A stretch of DNA of 64,000 bases from Lenzites betulinus. Lineage: Eukaryota; Basidiomycota; Agaricomycetes; Polyporales; Polyporaceae. Below, piece after piece: positions 1-11,223 of the stretch. The notes beneath the pieces are model-generated. The model had not been told where the DNA came from. It did no database searches and worked only from the letters and a program-made list of their open reading frames with translations. The first letter of the stretch is position 1, and each line of letters opens with the position of its first letter. The stretch is from the NCBI GenBank assembly GCA_022264855.1, contig JABYQU010000044.1:248001-312000 (forward strand). The letters are read 5' to 3'. The position numbers were made by a program, and so were the translations under genes.

Positions 1-1574
1 GCGCCATCAACGACCACAGGCCCGTCCACCAGCTCCCCGCCGAAATCCTCGCCCTCATCTTCCGCTATGCCCTGCCGTCGAACGACGCAGAGTTCCACCA
101 CAGCGGCGAAGAGGAGGTCGACCTGCACGCAGAACACTTTGCGCGGGTCATCATCTCACATGTCTGCAAGCGGTGGCGGGCGGTCTCGCTCGAGATGGCC
201 ACCTTCTGGACCGTGATCGACACCCACCACGCACCATGGGCGACGACGTACTTCGAACGCTCCGGGACGATGCCCCTGCACCTGTACCTCCGCTATCCGC
301 CCGAGAACACAATGGAGACGCCCCTGATCTCTCAGGGGCCACGCATCCGCGACATGTCCATCGAGCTGCAGAAGAAACACGACTCCATCATCCCCCTGCA
401 GCTGCCCATGTATCTGCCCGCCGTGCCGAATCTCGAATGCCTCACCATCGTAACGCGCAGCCGCCCGTTCGAAGAAGGCCGGCCGATGATCGACCTGGAC
501 CACTGCCCGCCGCTCTTCCCCGCCGAGCCCCCGCGCCTCCGGACGCTGATCCTCAAAGGCCAGTGCTGGTTCCCGGCCATCCCATACGAGCAGATCACGC
601 ACCTGCACATCAACAAATCGACCCCCGTCGACCTCACCGTGATCATCGGCCTCCTCCGCCGCTGCGTCTCGCTCGAGGCGCTCGTCCTCGCCGACGTGTA
701 CCTCGCGCACGCGCGCACGGTCCCCGACAACTGCTCCGCGTCCCTCCCGCGCCTGCGCCTCCTCACGCTCAGCATCACGCAGTCGCGCCTCTCCATGCGC
801 CGCTTCCTGCCCTGCCTGCGCCTGCCCACCACCGACATCACGGTCCGCATCCTCGGGCGCGAGGCCGGCCGCGCGCTCGCGGACCTCCACCCGTTCCCGA
901 CGCTCCCCTTCGCCGCGCACCTCGACACGCTCACGCTCGACGCGCCCGGGCCGGACCTGCGCGGGCTCGTGCTCCAGGCGCACGGCGCCGCCGCAAACGT
1001 CGGCCTCCTGCTCGACCTCGGCGACTCGTACACGTCCGCGGCGCACGCGCTCGGCAAGACGGTGCTCCCCGTGCTCCTCCCGTACGGGAGCATCACGCGC
1101 CTCGCGATGCGCGCGCCGCGCTGCGACGTCGTCGCGCAGCTCCTCCCCGCGCACCTCCCCGCGCTGACGTCCGTGCGTGTTGTGGACGCCGCGGGGCCGT
1201 CGGTGACGGACGCGCTGGCGGGGAAGGCGGTCGGTGTTGCGCTCCGGGACGTGGCGGACATCGCGCCGCAGACAGCGGAGGCCGAGCTGTGGTCCCCGCG
1301 CGCCGAGCTCGGGGTCTCGCACCCGGCGCCTGCGGGGGCGCGCCCGTCCGCGCTGTTCAACCTAAGGAGGTTCACGTTGTGCCATGTGCGCGGCGCGGGG
1401 GACCGCGACGGGGTGCTTCCTGCCGGGATGGGAGAGCGCGCGGAGGAGCTTGCGCGGAGCGTTGCGGCGAGTGTCGAGGAGGTGGAGTGTCGCATGGTGG
1501 ACGCTGCGGACGCGGGGAAGTTTATCAACCTGCCGGGCGTACGGCCGAGTGGGCATGCTTACTCTTGGGATTAG
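1..1574 (+). CDS. F-box protein, 5'-truncated
   Basis: An open frame runs from base 3 to the stop at 1572-1574, so the start lies outside the window. The visible N-terminal part is an F-box: PVHQLPAEILALIF, then HVCKRWRAVSLEMATFW about 45 residues later, the pattern of basidiomycete F-box singletons. The remaining roughly 450 residues are leucine-rich without regular repeats that I can align, as in the degenerate LRR-like tails of this large family. F-box proteins of this type are expected to be substrate receptors of SCF ubiquitin ligases; the substrate cannot be told. The frame shows no intron in the visible part. Codon use is strongly GC-ending, so long antisense frames at 156-1528 are shadows. 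Confidence 0.8.
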   Translation, partial: AINDHRPVHQLPAEILALIFRYALPSNDAEFHHSGEEEVDLHAEHFARVIISHVCKRWRAVSLEMATFWTVIDTHHAPWATTYFERSGTMPLHLYLRYPPENTMETPLISQGPRIRDMSIELQKKHDSIIPLQLPMYLPAVPNLECLTIVTRSRPFEEGRPMIDLDHCPPLFPAEPPRLRTLILKGQCWFPAIPYEQITHLHINKSTPVDLTVIIGLLRRCVSLEALVLADVYLAHARTVPDNCSASLPRLRLLTLSITQSRLSMRRFLPCLRLPTTDITVRILGREAGRALADLHPFPTLPFAAHLDTLTLDAPGPDLRGLVLQAHGAAANVGLLLDLGDSYTSAAHALGKTVLPVLLPYGSITRLAMRAPRCDVVAQLLPAHLPALTSVRVVDAAGPSVTDALAGKAVGVALRDVADIAPQTAEAELWSPRAELGVSHPAPAGARPSALFNLRRFTLCHVRGAGDRDGVLPAGMGERAEELARSVAASVEEVECRMVDAADAGKFINLPGVRPSGHAYSWD

Positions 1575-2401
1575 GGCCTCGCAGCACTGAACACAAAACA
1601 TACCGGGCTAATTTCCGTAGATCGTGTACGATTCGCACCGACTGAACGATGCATAACCATAACCGATAGTCTAGACACATTAGCACAGTTGAACACTCTG
1701 GGATGTATATACGCAGCTCACACAAAATTTACCACACATTCACGTCGCCGTTGCCCACGGACTGTAATTGTAATTTGGACTCACTCAGTCAACGAAGCGA
1801 GGGGTATAAAGCCACATCAATTCAAGCACGCTCGACAGAAAATGCACCGAACCGTACAAATACACAGTCCCAGTGCGGCACACAGCGGTCGCGAGCATCG
1901 CCATGGGCAGCCTGCAGATCGGACATACTAGTATGGTAGACATAACACGTACATGGACATGAAGCACAGCAGCAGCAGCATATTACACATTCATACTTCT
2001 TGCGAAGAGTAGCTAAGTGGTTAGGTATCCTTGCCCCCCGCCCGCCCGCCCGCGTCGTCACCCCTCCCGCCGCCACGGGAGTGAGCGGGCACGAACGCGG
2101 GCGCGCGGGGGAGAGTCGTTCTCGCGGTGCGGTACGGACGCCCCCGCCAGAGCGCCACGCACACACCACGCAGGGAGACCCCTCGCGGACCCCCGCCGCA
2201 CGGAGGCCACGAGGGGACGCGGCCCTCCGAGCCCAGCACCAGGGTGTGGACGCCGCAGGTCACTGTCCGTGCAGATCGCCGCGGCAGCGCGCCCCTCCAG
2301 ACGCACCCCACGCCCTTTCCATCCGGTCCCATCCTTCAACACCGGGAGAGCCCTGTCCCCTCTCATCTCATCCTCCCACCCGCTTGCTCGCGCAAACGCT
2401 C
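1575..2401. other. Intergenic, convergent 3' ends
   Basis: Space between the F-box gene and the 3' end of SKN7, which point at each other. It begins moderately AT-rich (3' flank) and becomes CG-rich from about 2040. I see no coding exon, tRNA or repeat here; the short frames are unsupported. Confidence 0.5.
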
Positions 2402-5400
2402 TCACTCGATGATCTCAAAGCGGCTGCGCTTCGCCTCCCGGCCGTCGCTGCCGTCGTCTAGCGGCCGCTTGCCCGACTCGTTCCCCGCGGCGCCGACGCC
2501 GATGACGACGCCGTTCGCGCCCTCGAGCGAGCTCACGCCCGAGAAGCTCTCGCCGTTGACGAGGTTCTGGAGGATGAGCGTGTACTGCTCGTCCGTGAGG
2601 CCCATGCCCGCGAGCGGGTTGATCTTCCCGTCGTCGTCCTCGCCGCCGAGCGAGAAGCCGAGCGGGAGCGCGCCCTGCGCGGCGGCCTGCACCGCGAGCG
2701 CGTTGTCGAACGACGCGTCGGAGAGCGGGGGCACGCCGACGGAGCGCGGCACGCGCGAGAGCGTCTGGATGACCTTCAGGTGCGTGAGGTGCTTCTCGAG
2801 CACCTCCCACAGCCCGTGCTGCGTGAACGGCTTCGGGAGGTGGTCGTTCATGCCGGACGAGTAGTACTTCATGATCTCCGCCGGCTTCGAGTTGGACGTC
2901 ATGGAGATGATGGGCGTCATGTGGTCGAACTGCCGGATGAGCGACGTCGCGGACACTCCGTCCAGCTTCGGCATCACGATATCCTGCAGGCGCGCGGGCG
3001 GCAGTGAGCACGGCGGCCTTCGTCGGAACGCGAAGCGGAACACGTACCATGAGGACGAGGTCGTACTTCTCCAGGTTCATCTTGTTCACCGCACCGACGC
3101 CGTCGACGGCCACGTCGATCGTGCACCCGAAGATCTGCAAAAACTTGCTCGACACTTTCCGGCTGACCGCGTCGTCGTCGACCAGGAGCACCCTCGGGGG
3201 CACCGCCCACCCAGGGACGTACGTTGACCGTCGCACACGCAGCGTCTGTGCACTCGCGGGCCGTGCACCAGGGGTCGCCGCCGCGCTCCCAGAAGCACTT
3301 CCTGAGCCCAGGGGACTGCCGTTCGCCGTCCCCGACGGCGTCGGTGTGCTGAGAAACTGGGAAGGTTGGACCGCAGACGGCGATGATGAGCTCTCGCCCT
3401 CCTCCTCGGGGTCGCCGCCCATGCCTTCGGGCGTGGGCATCACCACGGCCTGGGAGAGCGCGTTCGGGTCGAACGCCCAGTTCCCGTTTGCGTCCTCCAG
3501 CGACGAGCGGGGCAGAAGGTGGCCCACCGTGAATACCTGCAGGCCCTCGTGGTTGAGCGAGCTCGGGTCCACGCTGAGCCCATATCGCGCAGCGTCCTCC
3601 ATGAGGAACGCCGTCGGGTCGAAGGCGGCAGGGTCAAGCCCCTGACTCGACGGCCCGGCGCTCTGCTGCTGCTGCTGTTGTTGCTGTTGCTGCTGCTGCG
3701 ATGACGAAGACGCCTGCTGGGCGGCCTGCGACGAAGGCTGGGAGCGCGCCTTCTGCGCGGCGGGCGACGAAGAGGAGGCGGCCTGGCCCTGGGCCTGGGC
3801 CTGGCTGCCGGACTGGGCCTGGGCAGAGTCGCTGGAGGGCGTCGGGCGCATCCGCGAGAGCTCTTCGATGCGTGCGAGCGCGTCCTGCCGACTCATGGGC
3901 CGGGCTGGGGCGTCGACGCCGGGCATGAGACCCGCGGCCGCGGCCATGATAGTCGACGCGCGGGAGGAGGGCCTGGGCGGGCCCCCCGCGCTCCCCGCGG
4001 TCGTGAACGTCATCCCTGCGACCTCGGCGCGGCGGGAGATCTCGTTCATCTGCGCGAGCGAGGCCCTTGCAATGTCGCCGTCCGGGTAGGCGCCCATCAT
4101 GCGTTGTGCCTCCGTTGCGGGGAGAAAGGGGTTCGGATCCGGGGCATACGTCCCTGGCGCGGGGTTCGAGAGCTGCTCCGTCTTCACTTTGCCTGGACCG
4201 TGGTCGACGGGGTGGGTGTGAGAGCAGGCGCGCGGCGGATTTCGGGAGAGTAGGTGGTCGGTCGGGTTGTCGAGGAAACCACCACAAAAGTCGAGACGAG
4301 TCCGTGGAATTTGCACAGCGGGAAAGCGAGGACACATGGAAAGAAGAAAGGGGCAAATAGTACAAATTAGCTTCCAGACGATGATTATACTACGAGGAGA
4401 CAGTCCCACCATTCTCCAGCTGCAAGAAGTATTGTATCAAATTCTGCATCAGTCCGTCCTGCTGCGCCATGTTGCGCTGGAAGTTGACCATCTCTGACAG
4501 CACGTTCTGGTAGTTGGTCTCGAGGGAGCGGATGTGCGCCGCCATTTCCTCCTGATCGCGCGACATGCGGTCGAGCTGCACCTGAAGCGCCTCAACGTTC
4601 GCAGAAGCGGGGCTCGGTGAGTTCGCGGACCGTCCTGTTGACTTGCGCGCTGCGGGGACCTTGCGCTTGATGTTCTCAAGCGCGTCTCGCCGATCAGCGT
4701 GGAAGTCCGGATGGCGGAAAGTCCAGCTCTGAGAAGGAGCGTGTGAGTGCGGACGCTCAAAGAACACACCCTTCAGCGGGGGAGCTCGTCCACAGACATG
4801 CCGGCTGAGTGAAACCGGCTGAGACCCAACCTCCTGCCTGCAAAGCTAGCGCGACACGTATCCGAAAACTGCACACTCTCAGAAGAATCTACTAGCAAGC
4901 ACGCATTGGCAGGAGGCGAGCGACGGAGCCAGGTCAGTCAGCACCGGACGCCAGCGTCGTGGCGCGATGTCCACGGTTTGTGAGACATGCGTTGCGATGC
5001 GCGGCGGAACATGTCCGTGGATAAACTCCACGGCTGGGGATAACCGGAGAGAGGAGAAAACTCACGTGTTCGCCGAACTGGTTATCGTCGGTATTCTTGA
5101 CCTATCGGCGTTGTCTAGCTCCGCACGGAAGCAGATAGACGGGAGGCGAACTCACTTTGTGAAAGTCGTACTTGTTTAGTTGGCGCACGAAGGACGCAAA
5201 ATTTGAGTGCTTGAACATGCGGGGGAGGATGGACTTTGTGAACTCGTTCATGTCCTTTACGACGAAGCAGTCGCCGTGTGGGCCCCACGCCACGACATCG
5301 GCGAAAGAGGTATCTTCCAGCATTCTTCATGCGCGCGGGCGATCAGCATGTGCGGGCAGAAGAAAGTGAAGATGGGCGACTGACTTGTACAGCTTCTTTA

Positions 5401-5808
5401 CAAAGTCGGAGGTGGAGGGCATGGAGTCTTCAGGCTCATGCTTGACCTGGGATGCATGGTGGTCATGGGAGGAGTCGCGGGCCATATCTCGGTCTGAGCG
5501 GTGGGGAGAGGAATCGGAGAGGCGACGGCCGGAGGGGAGGTCGTCACGGGAACTGGAGGAGCGTTGGTGTGACCAGGGCAGGGTCGAGCCTCCCGAAAGT
5601 GTGTGGGCGGAGAGGGGCGAGGCCGTGGCTGAGAGGGAGGGGTGGGTGTAGGTGGGGGCGGATAGCGGGAGGCGGCAGGGAGATGGGAGATGGGCGGGAG
5701 GGTGTTGTTCCTCGGAAAGGAGTTGAGATGGAGCTGTGAGGGGGGCGGGAGGGTCGAGGAGGGGAAGAGCTGGCGCTGGAGGGGCGGGTAGTGGGAGGAG
5801 TTGTCCAT
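2402..5808 (-). CDS. SKN7: Skn7-type transcription factor (HSF DNA-binding domain plus response-regulator receiver)
   Basis: Six exons on the minus strand: 5808-5385, 5324-5156, 5101-5066, 4728-4410, 4192-3048, 2983-2402. Order of domains: a proline-rich N-terminus; an HSF-type DNA-binding domain (DFVKKLYKMLEDTSFADVV, FVRQLNKYDFHKV, then SWTFRHPDFHADRR after a 36-nt exon); a coiled coil at 4410-4650; a Ser/Gln-rich linker with a polyQ run at about 3661-3700; and a receiver domain (RVLLVDDDAVSRK, phospho-acceptor Asp in LVLMDIVMP, Thr in ISMTSN, Lys in LPKPF). Intron 5 falls exactly before the phospho-acceptor codon. Skn7 is the nuclear output of fungal histidine-kinase phosphorelays and acts in oxidative, osmotic and wall stress. 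Oddity: within exon 1 the frame of the likely start (MDNSSHYPP) differs from the frame of the HSF domain; see findings. An internal Met about 25 codons before the HSF domain is an alternative start. Confidence 0.92.
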
Positions 5809-8800
5809 CTGGTCTGGACTGTTATGAGGGGAGGAGGAGACGGAGTGAGATGTCGATTGGAGATGGACGAGTCCAAGTCCCTCGAGCGAGTCCCGACTCT
5901 TCAACCTTTCCGCCTCCCCGTCCCCCACGCCGAGATCTGCCCCCCGATCCGGCACACACAACTCCCAAATATGGTAGTCCCTCCATTCCGCCCCCGCGGT
6001 CTTTTCCCCCCGCGCCCCCCATTTTCCGTATATTTCTCTGCGCCGTCTCAAATTCGTGCTCGGCACGTCGCGCTGCCGCCGCGCCTCTGCGCCCGCCCCC
6101 GTCCGTTTTTACGGGCACGACTGCACCCTGGCGCGGCCAGCGCCCCCGTGCGCGGGCTGGCGAACTCGACGCACTCCAGAAGGCCTCGACTGGCGAATTC
6201 GTCGATGGGCAGGACGGTCTCGACCTCCGCGGGCCAGGCCTGGGCCCGGCCACCCTCGCAGTCAAACAATCAGGCACCGCTCCCAACTCCTCCCAGATCT
6301 CCCCGCGCCCTCCCAGATGCTGCCTGCACACCCCCGCAGGCGCCCGCCCCGCGCCCTCCGTCCCCGCCGCCGCCGCCGCCGCCGGCCAGCGCACCCACGT
6401 TCCTCCTATCGATCGCCGCAAACGCCCGTCAGGCCCGGGCTTCCGACCGCCTCGCGCCCCGCCGCCCGCCGCGCACAGCGAGCTCGTCGTCGCGCAGGAC
6501 GGGAGCACCCCGGGCATCGTGCCACCCCTGCACTCGCACGCCCGCCAGAAGACGCTGCGAACAGCGCGGCGGAGACTCGCGCGCGGGTCTGGGCCCCAGC
6601 CAGGTCGGTCTGCGCGACGCCCTCCGTTCCCTTGCCGCATCTGCCGCCTCCCACGCGACGCTCCTCGTCCCGCTCCCGAAATCCGAATTCACCCCCCGCT
6701 CCCAGCGCCCGCTCCACCCGTGCACTGCCCTCCAGTATTCCGACATGTCGTATGACTTCTACTTGGCTTGCCGCGACGACGTGCTGGGGTCTGCCAAGTA
6801 CGTATACGCGTGCTCGGGACGCTACGGTGGATAGACGACGTCGTCTCCCCGCTCGACCATTATTACGCTGTCCTATTTTTCTACACTATGCATTGACGTC
6901 GAACTCGGGACGCAACGCAGACTCTGATCGTCGAACACGCCCTCCGCCACATCACGCTCACCTGGCCACCCACACGCGGCACGCACGCACTCACGCCCGT
7001 CGCACACGCCCACGCTGCCACCCACCGAAGCCGCAGGACTTTGTGCGCACGCAGGCAGGCCCCGGGGCGCTCCTGCGCGATGCACCCCGGCCTTCTACCA
7101 CCTTCGAAGCCCTGCATACCCCAGTCGTACGCAGAACTCTCCCGGGCGTACGACAGCGCAGGTGCGGGTGACTGCTGCGCGCCCCCGGGGGCGCCCGCGC
7201 GATGCACCGTGCACGGGCCACTATGCAGTATGGCAGTATGGCGTGCGCTGTGCACACACACACACACCGTGCGCGGTATACTTACCGCCCTTCTCCATCT
7301 CCGGGCTGCGTCGCGGACCGCCGTTCGAGGCTCTTCTCCGCGCCCTGCGTGTGTCCTGCGGGCGCGTACGAGGACGACACGGCGGGGCGCGCGTAACGTA
7401 TGTCCCGCGTCCCCGCGACGTCTATGATATCACTGGCATCTTTTGCATTCAGTCGGTGCGGGCCCGTTTGATGTCCCGAATTATGAAGAGCGCAGCGCCC
7501 GGCGCGCAGTGCCCAAGGCGTGCTCACTGCTCACACTGCAATACGCCTCGGAATATGCTTCCCGAGATACGTGCCCCCCGGCGTTCATGATCCATTCGTG
7601 CTGGCGCGTTGTCAAAGGCGCTGAGTCCTGAGTGCCCCCTGACGAGGCTGCGCACCCTAGGCACCGTCACCGGCATTTCAAGCTGCAGGTACGCTCAGCA
7701 CGTCTTCTGTACGGCACTCGAAGGACGGATGTGTAAACTTACGACTCTTCCGACTCGGGCCCGCACGCGTAGTGCGTAGTGCAGGTTATTCTTGCAGCGC
7801 GATGACCATCGGCAATGAGCGCGTTGGCTGCCCGTCGTCTGCGCCCGCTCGTCCTCGTACTTCGCGCTACGCGTGATGAGGAGCACATGCACTCGTTAAC
7901 GTTGTGGTCGTCAATTGCGATGCAATGCATCGCCGACGCCCACCGCGCACTTCTCAGCGTCCAGAGGTTATGTCACTGCGCCAGGTGCTGGCTGCTGCGA
8001 CCTCCGACGTACGGCCACCACATATACGCACCCACCCATTTGCAGAGAAGTAGCGCAACGCGTCTACGCACGACGTCAGCGCAGCGCAGGCACGGGCGTC
8101 CGCGCGTGCACGGGCGCAATCAACGACCGACGGTTGCGGCTGTACGGCACAACTGTACTCATAGTTTGAGTTGGACGGCCCGCGTCCTGAAGTCTGAGGA
8201 TGTGCCGCTGGCGGTCCGACCGGATAGCTCGTTCCAGGAGAGCCTGGGGCGCACTGCGTGTACGACGACGTCGGGTGTAGCGGGCGTAAGGGGGCGAAGC
8301 TGTCCGGCATCCAAGGATGCGTGCGTCCTCAGGTGCACAGCAGGGAAGCCAGCGCACGGATAGCAAATATCGGGAGGCAGCTGAGGAACAGGTGTTTCGA
8401 GGGTGCTGATTGATGTACATGAATAGACAGGATGTACACAACGACGTGCGGGGTATTCTTGAACAGGTCGCCGTGCCACGAATAGTAACAACGCGGCGCT
8501 TGTCGTGCGTCATCGACGGAGGTGAAGAATACTTACAGGGCACGAGAGGATGATGAAGGATGATGCAAGGGTGCTATTTGCGTACGCTCGTCGAAGAGGG
8601 GGTCGCAGTACCACTCCCCACGTCGACGAACGCACGGGGGAACTCGGTCTGGCAATGATAGGAGCTTACCCGGTCGCCCATGTTCACACTGCTATCGCTT
8701 TGCAACGTCAACGCGTTATACCACCCCGCAGCGCAGATAAGCCGCGAAGGGGCAAGCTACGACGTAGGACCGGTCAGTCCAATTCTATCGTGCGCGCGAG

Positions 8801-9317
8801 GCAACATGCCACCGACTTATTATCGTTGTCCCCGCTGCCGGATTCGGCCGCCGCACGACGACAGCCCTGCGAAGGTTCGATCGAGTGCCCTCCACGCGCC
8901 AGGGTCCGGGGTTACCGTTCGGCTGCTCGTGAGTAGCAATCACCACGCGTGCATACACCGACCTTGTCATACATACATGGTTCTCGGGGCGACATTAAAA
9001 AGGGAGCGCGAGACGAAAGAGACGACCGACCGTACAGTATCGCATGTTATGGAAAAGGGCAATGGTGTAACATAGGAAGAAAGCGCCGCACCGCGTTAAT
9101 CGTCATCTCGGCTGTCCTCGCGTCGTCTCCCAGCGTCGCCGTTCCGTCGAGAGTGAGGGCGTGTACAAGGCAGGGATCATCAAAAGGTGATGGGTGAGGA
9201 AACAGTGGGTGGACAGGACGGACTGTTGACACGCATCCCTTCTGTCACGGCGATATGCCACGTCGTCCCTCCCTGAACGCATGTCCTCCAGAAGGGCCTT
9301 GACGAGGACAGAGACGG
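5809..9317. other. Long intergenic tract, no supported gene
   Basis: Lies between the SKN7 start and the 3' end of the BuGZ-like gene. From about 5880 to 6740 the plus strand is strongly C/T-rich, like a fungal transcript leader, so its long open frames on both strands are compositional. One possible short exon is 6745-6797 (ATG, 17 codons, then a consensus gtacgt donor), but I found no partner exon. A (CA)n run of about 17 nt sits at 7252-7268. From 7600 to 9300 I see no coding signature. Confidence 0.45.
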
Positions 9318-10826
9318 CTACAAGAAGTCCTCCGCTCTGGCGCGCTTCTTGCCGCGCATCTCCTCTGCGGAAACGTTAGGCACCGCGCCATCAGTCTTCT
9401 CGTACGGGACATGGAAATAGTACTTCGCGGATCTCGCCCGCTTCTCCTCCTGAGGATATTGTTAACACGCTTGACGGTGTTCATATGAGGACGACGCTCA
9501 CCGGAGAGAAATTAGCATCTTCCCATTTGAGTGCCGTACCCTTCTTGAAAGGCGGGTTAACTTGAGCAAGCTCTGGATTTGGTAGCACCAACGGCGGAGG
9601 CGGCACTGAGGATGGAGGCTGCTGTGCGTTGATAGGCGGTGCGTTGTGCGCCGTAGGAGGTGGGTACGCCCCAGCTCCAGGCGCACCAGACATACCGGGA
9701 GGGGGCTGGGGTGACGCAGACGCACCGGGCATTGGAGGCATCGGCATATGAGGCATACCTACACCAGGAGGGGGAGAGAAACCAGGAGGCGGAACGCCAG
9801 GAGGCAACATCCCGGGAGGAAGGAAAGGAGGGCCAGGGAAAGGCGGTCTCGCACCTGGGGGAAATGGTGGAACCCCTGGAGGTAACATTCCTGGGGGAGC
9901 GCCGGGAAATGGTGGCATTGGTGGGAAACCAGGAGGTGGACCCATGCTAAAGACATAACACGATAAGATATAATGTACTGAGAGGGCATATACACTGTAC
10001 TTACCCAGGAGGCATAGGTGGCATCCCTGAAAAGGGGAAGGGTGGCTGGCCGGGGAAACCTGGAGGGGGCATGCCAGGCATGAATGGAGGCGCACCTGGA
10101 TGACCCATAGGCGGCATTCCAGGAGGAGACATAGCAGGCGTCGGGGCTGTTGTTGGCGCAGCCGCATATGTCTGCGAAGGCGCCGCATACACCGCGCCTC
10201 CGGGGCCTTCTTGCATGGCAGGAGCCGCAGAAGCTTCTGAGGCACCCATGAGCGCTTTGTGAGCCTCGAGCTGGGCCTTCAGCTCCTCCTCGGATAGCGG
10301 TCTGTTTTCAACTTTCGGTCGTTTGGATGGGGGCTGAGTGATACTACCCGGATTGAGGCCGAGTTCGATTTCCTTGCGACGCTTGTAATCAGCAACGTCT
10401 GGCGCGGGTATGCCCTCCATTCCGAAGATTTCCACTTCGTAGCCATCGCGGCCCGGCAAAGCGTTTTCGATGCGAGGAAGACTATTCCGGCACGTGGTTA
10501 AGTAGCAATAGATGAAATAGGAATCATCAAACATACTTTTCGGGCTCAAGCTTGTGGACCTGTTGGATGTGCACCGCGAGACCACCAGCAGTGTTCAGTC
10601 TTCGTGGGCACATATTGCACTTGAAATGCTTGGCTTTCTGGTGCTGCATCAGGACTGGGCAAATTATGAGCATTTCTTCGCCGGGGAAAGCGGTACGGCA
10701 TACCCTTTTCATCCTCGAACTCCCTCTCACAATACCAGCACCAAGGACGGAGGACCTGGACTCCGTTCAGACACGGCGTCCACCTTGTATTGAGCAACGT
10801 ACCTGCTTATTCTTCTTTTTAGCCAT
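9318..10826 (-). CDS. BuGZ/ZNF207-like zinc-finger protein
   Basis: Six exons: 10826-10803, 10755-10704, 10654-10537, 10481-10005, 9946-9502, 9449-9318; all phases agree and give 415 aa. The basic start MAKKKNKQ leads into two adjacent C2H2 fingers ([15 protein letters not shown] ... HQKAKHFKC, then [20 protein letters not shown]), followed by [19 protein letters not shown], the signature that joins human ZNF207/BuGZ and plant SUF4. A basic KRPKVENR patch could be a nuclear signal. The rest is very rich in Pro, Gly and Met (PPGM/PPGFP repeats), matching the low-complexity tail that lets animal BuGZ phase-separate. The C-terminus ([14 protein letters not shown]) is outside the repeats. The animal protein works in kinetochore and spindle assembly and in splicing; the fungal role is inferred. 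It shares a divergent promoter with the hydrolase gene. Confidence 0.88.
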
Positions 10827-11223
10827 CTCTGGGGCCCGGATACGTGTGGATCAGCTGGGGGCGAGTTTGTGGGGGCGGAGACGGGTGTCGTTGAGAGTGA
10901 CGAACGAGGCTAGTTGTCTCGAGGTGCAGAGTTGAAGCGGAGCGTCGGAGTACGAACAGTCACCGGGCGCCCACCCGTCGGAGATCAGAGTTTGTATGTC
11001 CCGACATTGACACAGCAAGGGCTGAGCGGCTCGGGAGCAGAGCGTGCTAAAGTGACGACCAGAGACTGCGCCACCCGCTGTCCCGGACGTTCTCCTCGAG
11101 GTCAGGAACGGTTGTTGCGCTATTGACTCCACGATGATAATAGAATCCACATCTGCCTTTATATAGAGGTCCTCCACCAACAACGCTCGGACGCTCCTGG
11201 TCCTCTGAACACCGACTTGCACG
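10827..11223. promoter_or_regulatory. Divergent promoter between BuGZ-like gene and hydrolase gene
   Basis: The two start codons are 397 bp apart and face away from each other, so both promoters must lie here or overlap the genes. A TATA-like element for the plus-strand gene is listed separately. No other motif is convincing. Confidence 0.5.
11158..11168 (+). promoter_or_regulatory. TATA-like element of the hydrolase gene
   Basis: TTTATATAGAG lies about 56 bp upstream of the ATG at 11224, within the 40-110 bp spacing seen for similar elements at other genes in this window. Confidence 0.4.

Noticed and set aside
156..1528. Long minus-strand frames opposite the first F-box gene
   Set aside because: Antisense shadows of GC-rich coding sequence; arginine-rich and without motifs, while the plus frame has a clear F-box.
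2000..2045. tRNA-like string (AGTAGCTAAGTGGTTAGGTATCC)
   Set aside because: Resembles an A box, but no GGTTCRANNCC B box or pairing acceptor stem follows; the sequence runs into GC-rich filler.
5736..7171. Three overlapping plus-strand frames of 339-371 codons
   Set aside because: They are Pro/Arg/Ser-rich in all three frames, which is what a long C/T- and GC-rich leader produces; no domain, no splice-consistent continuation.
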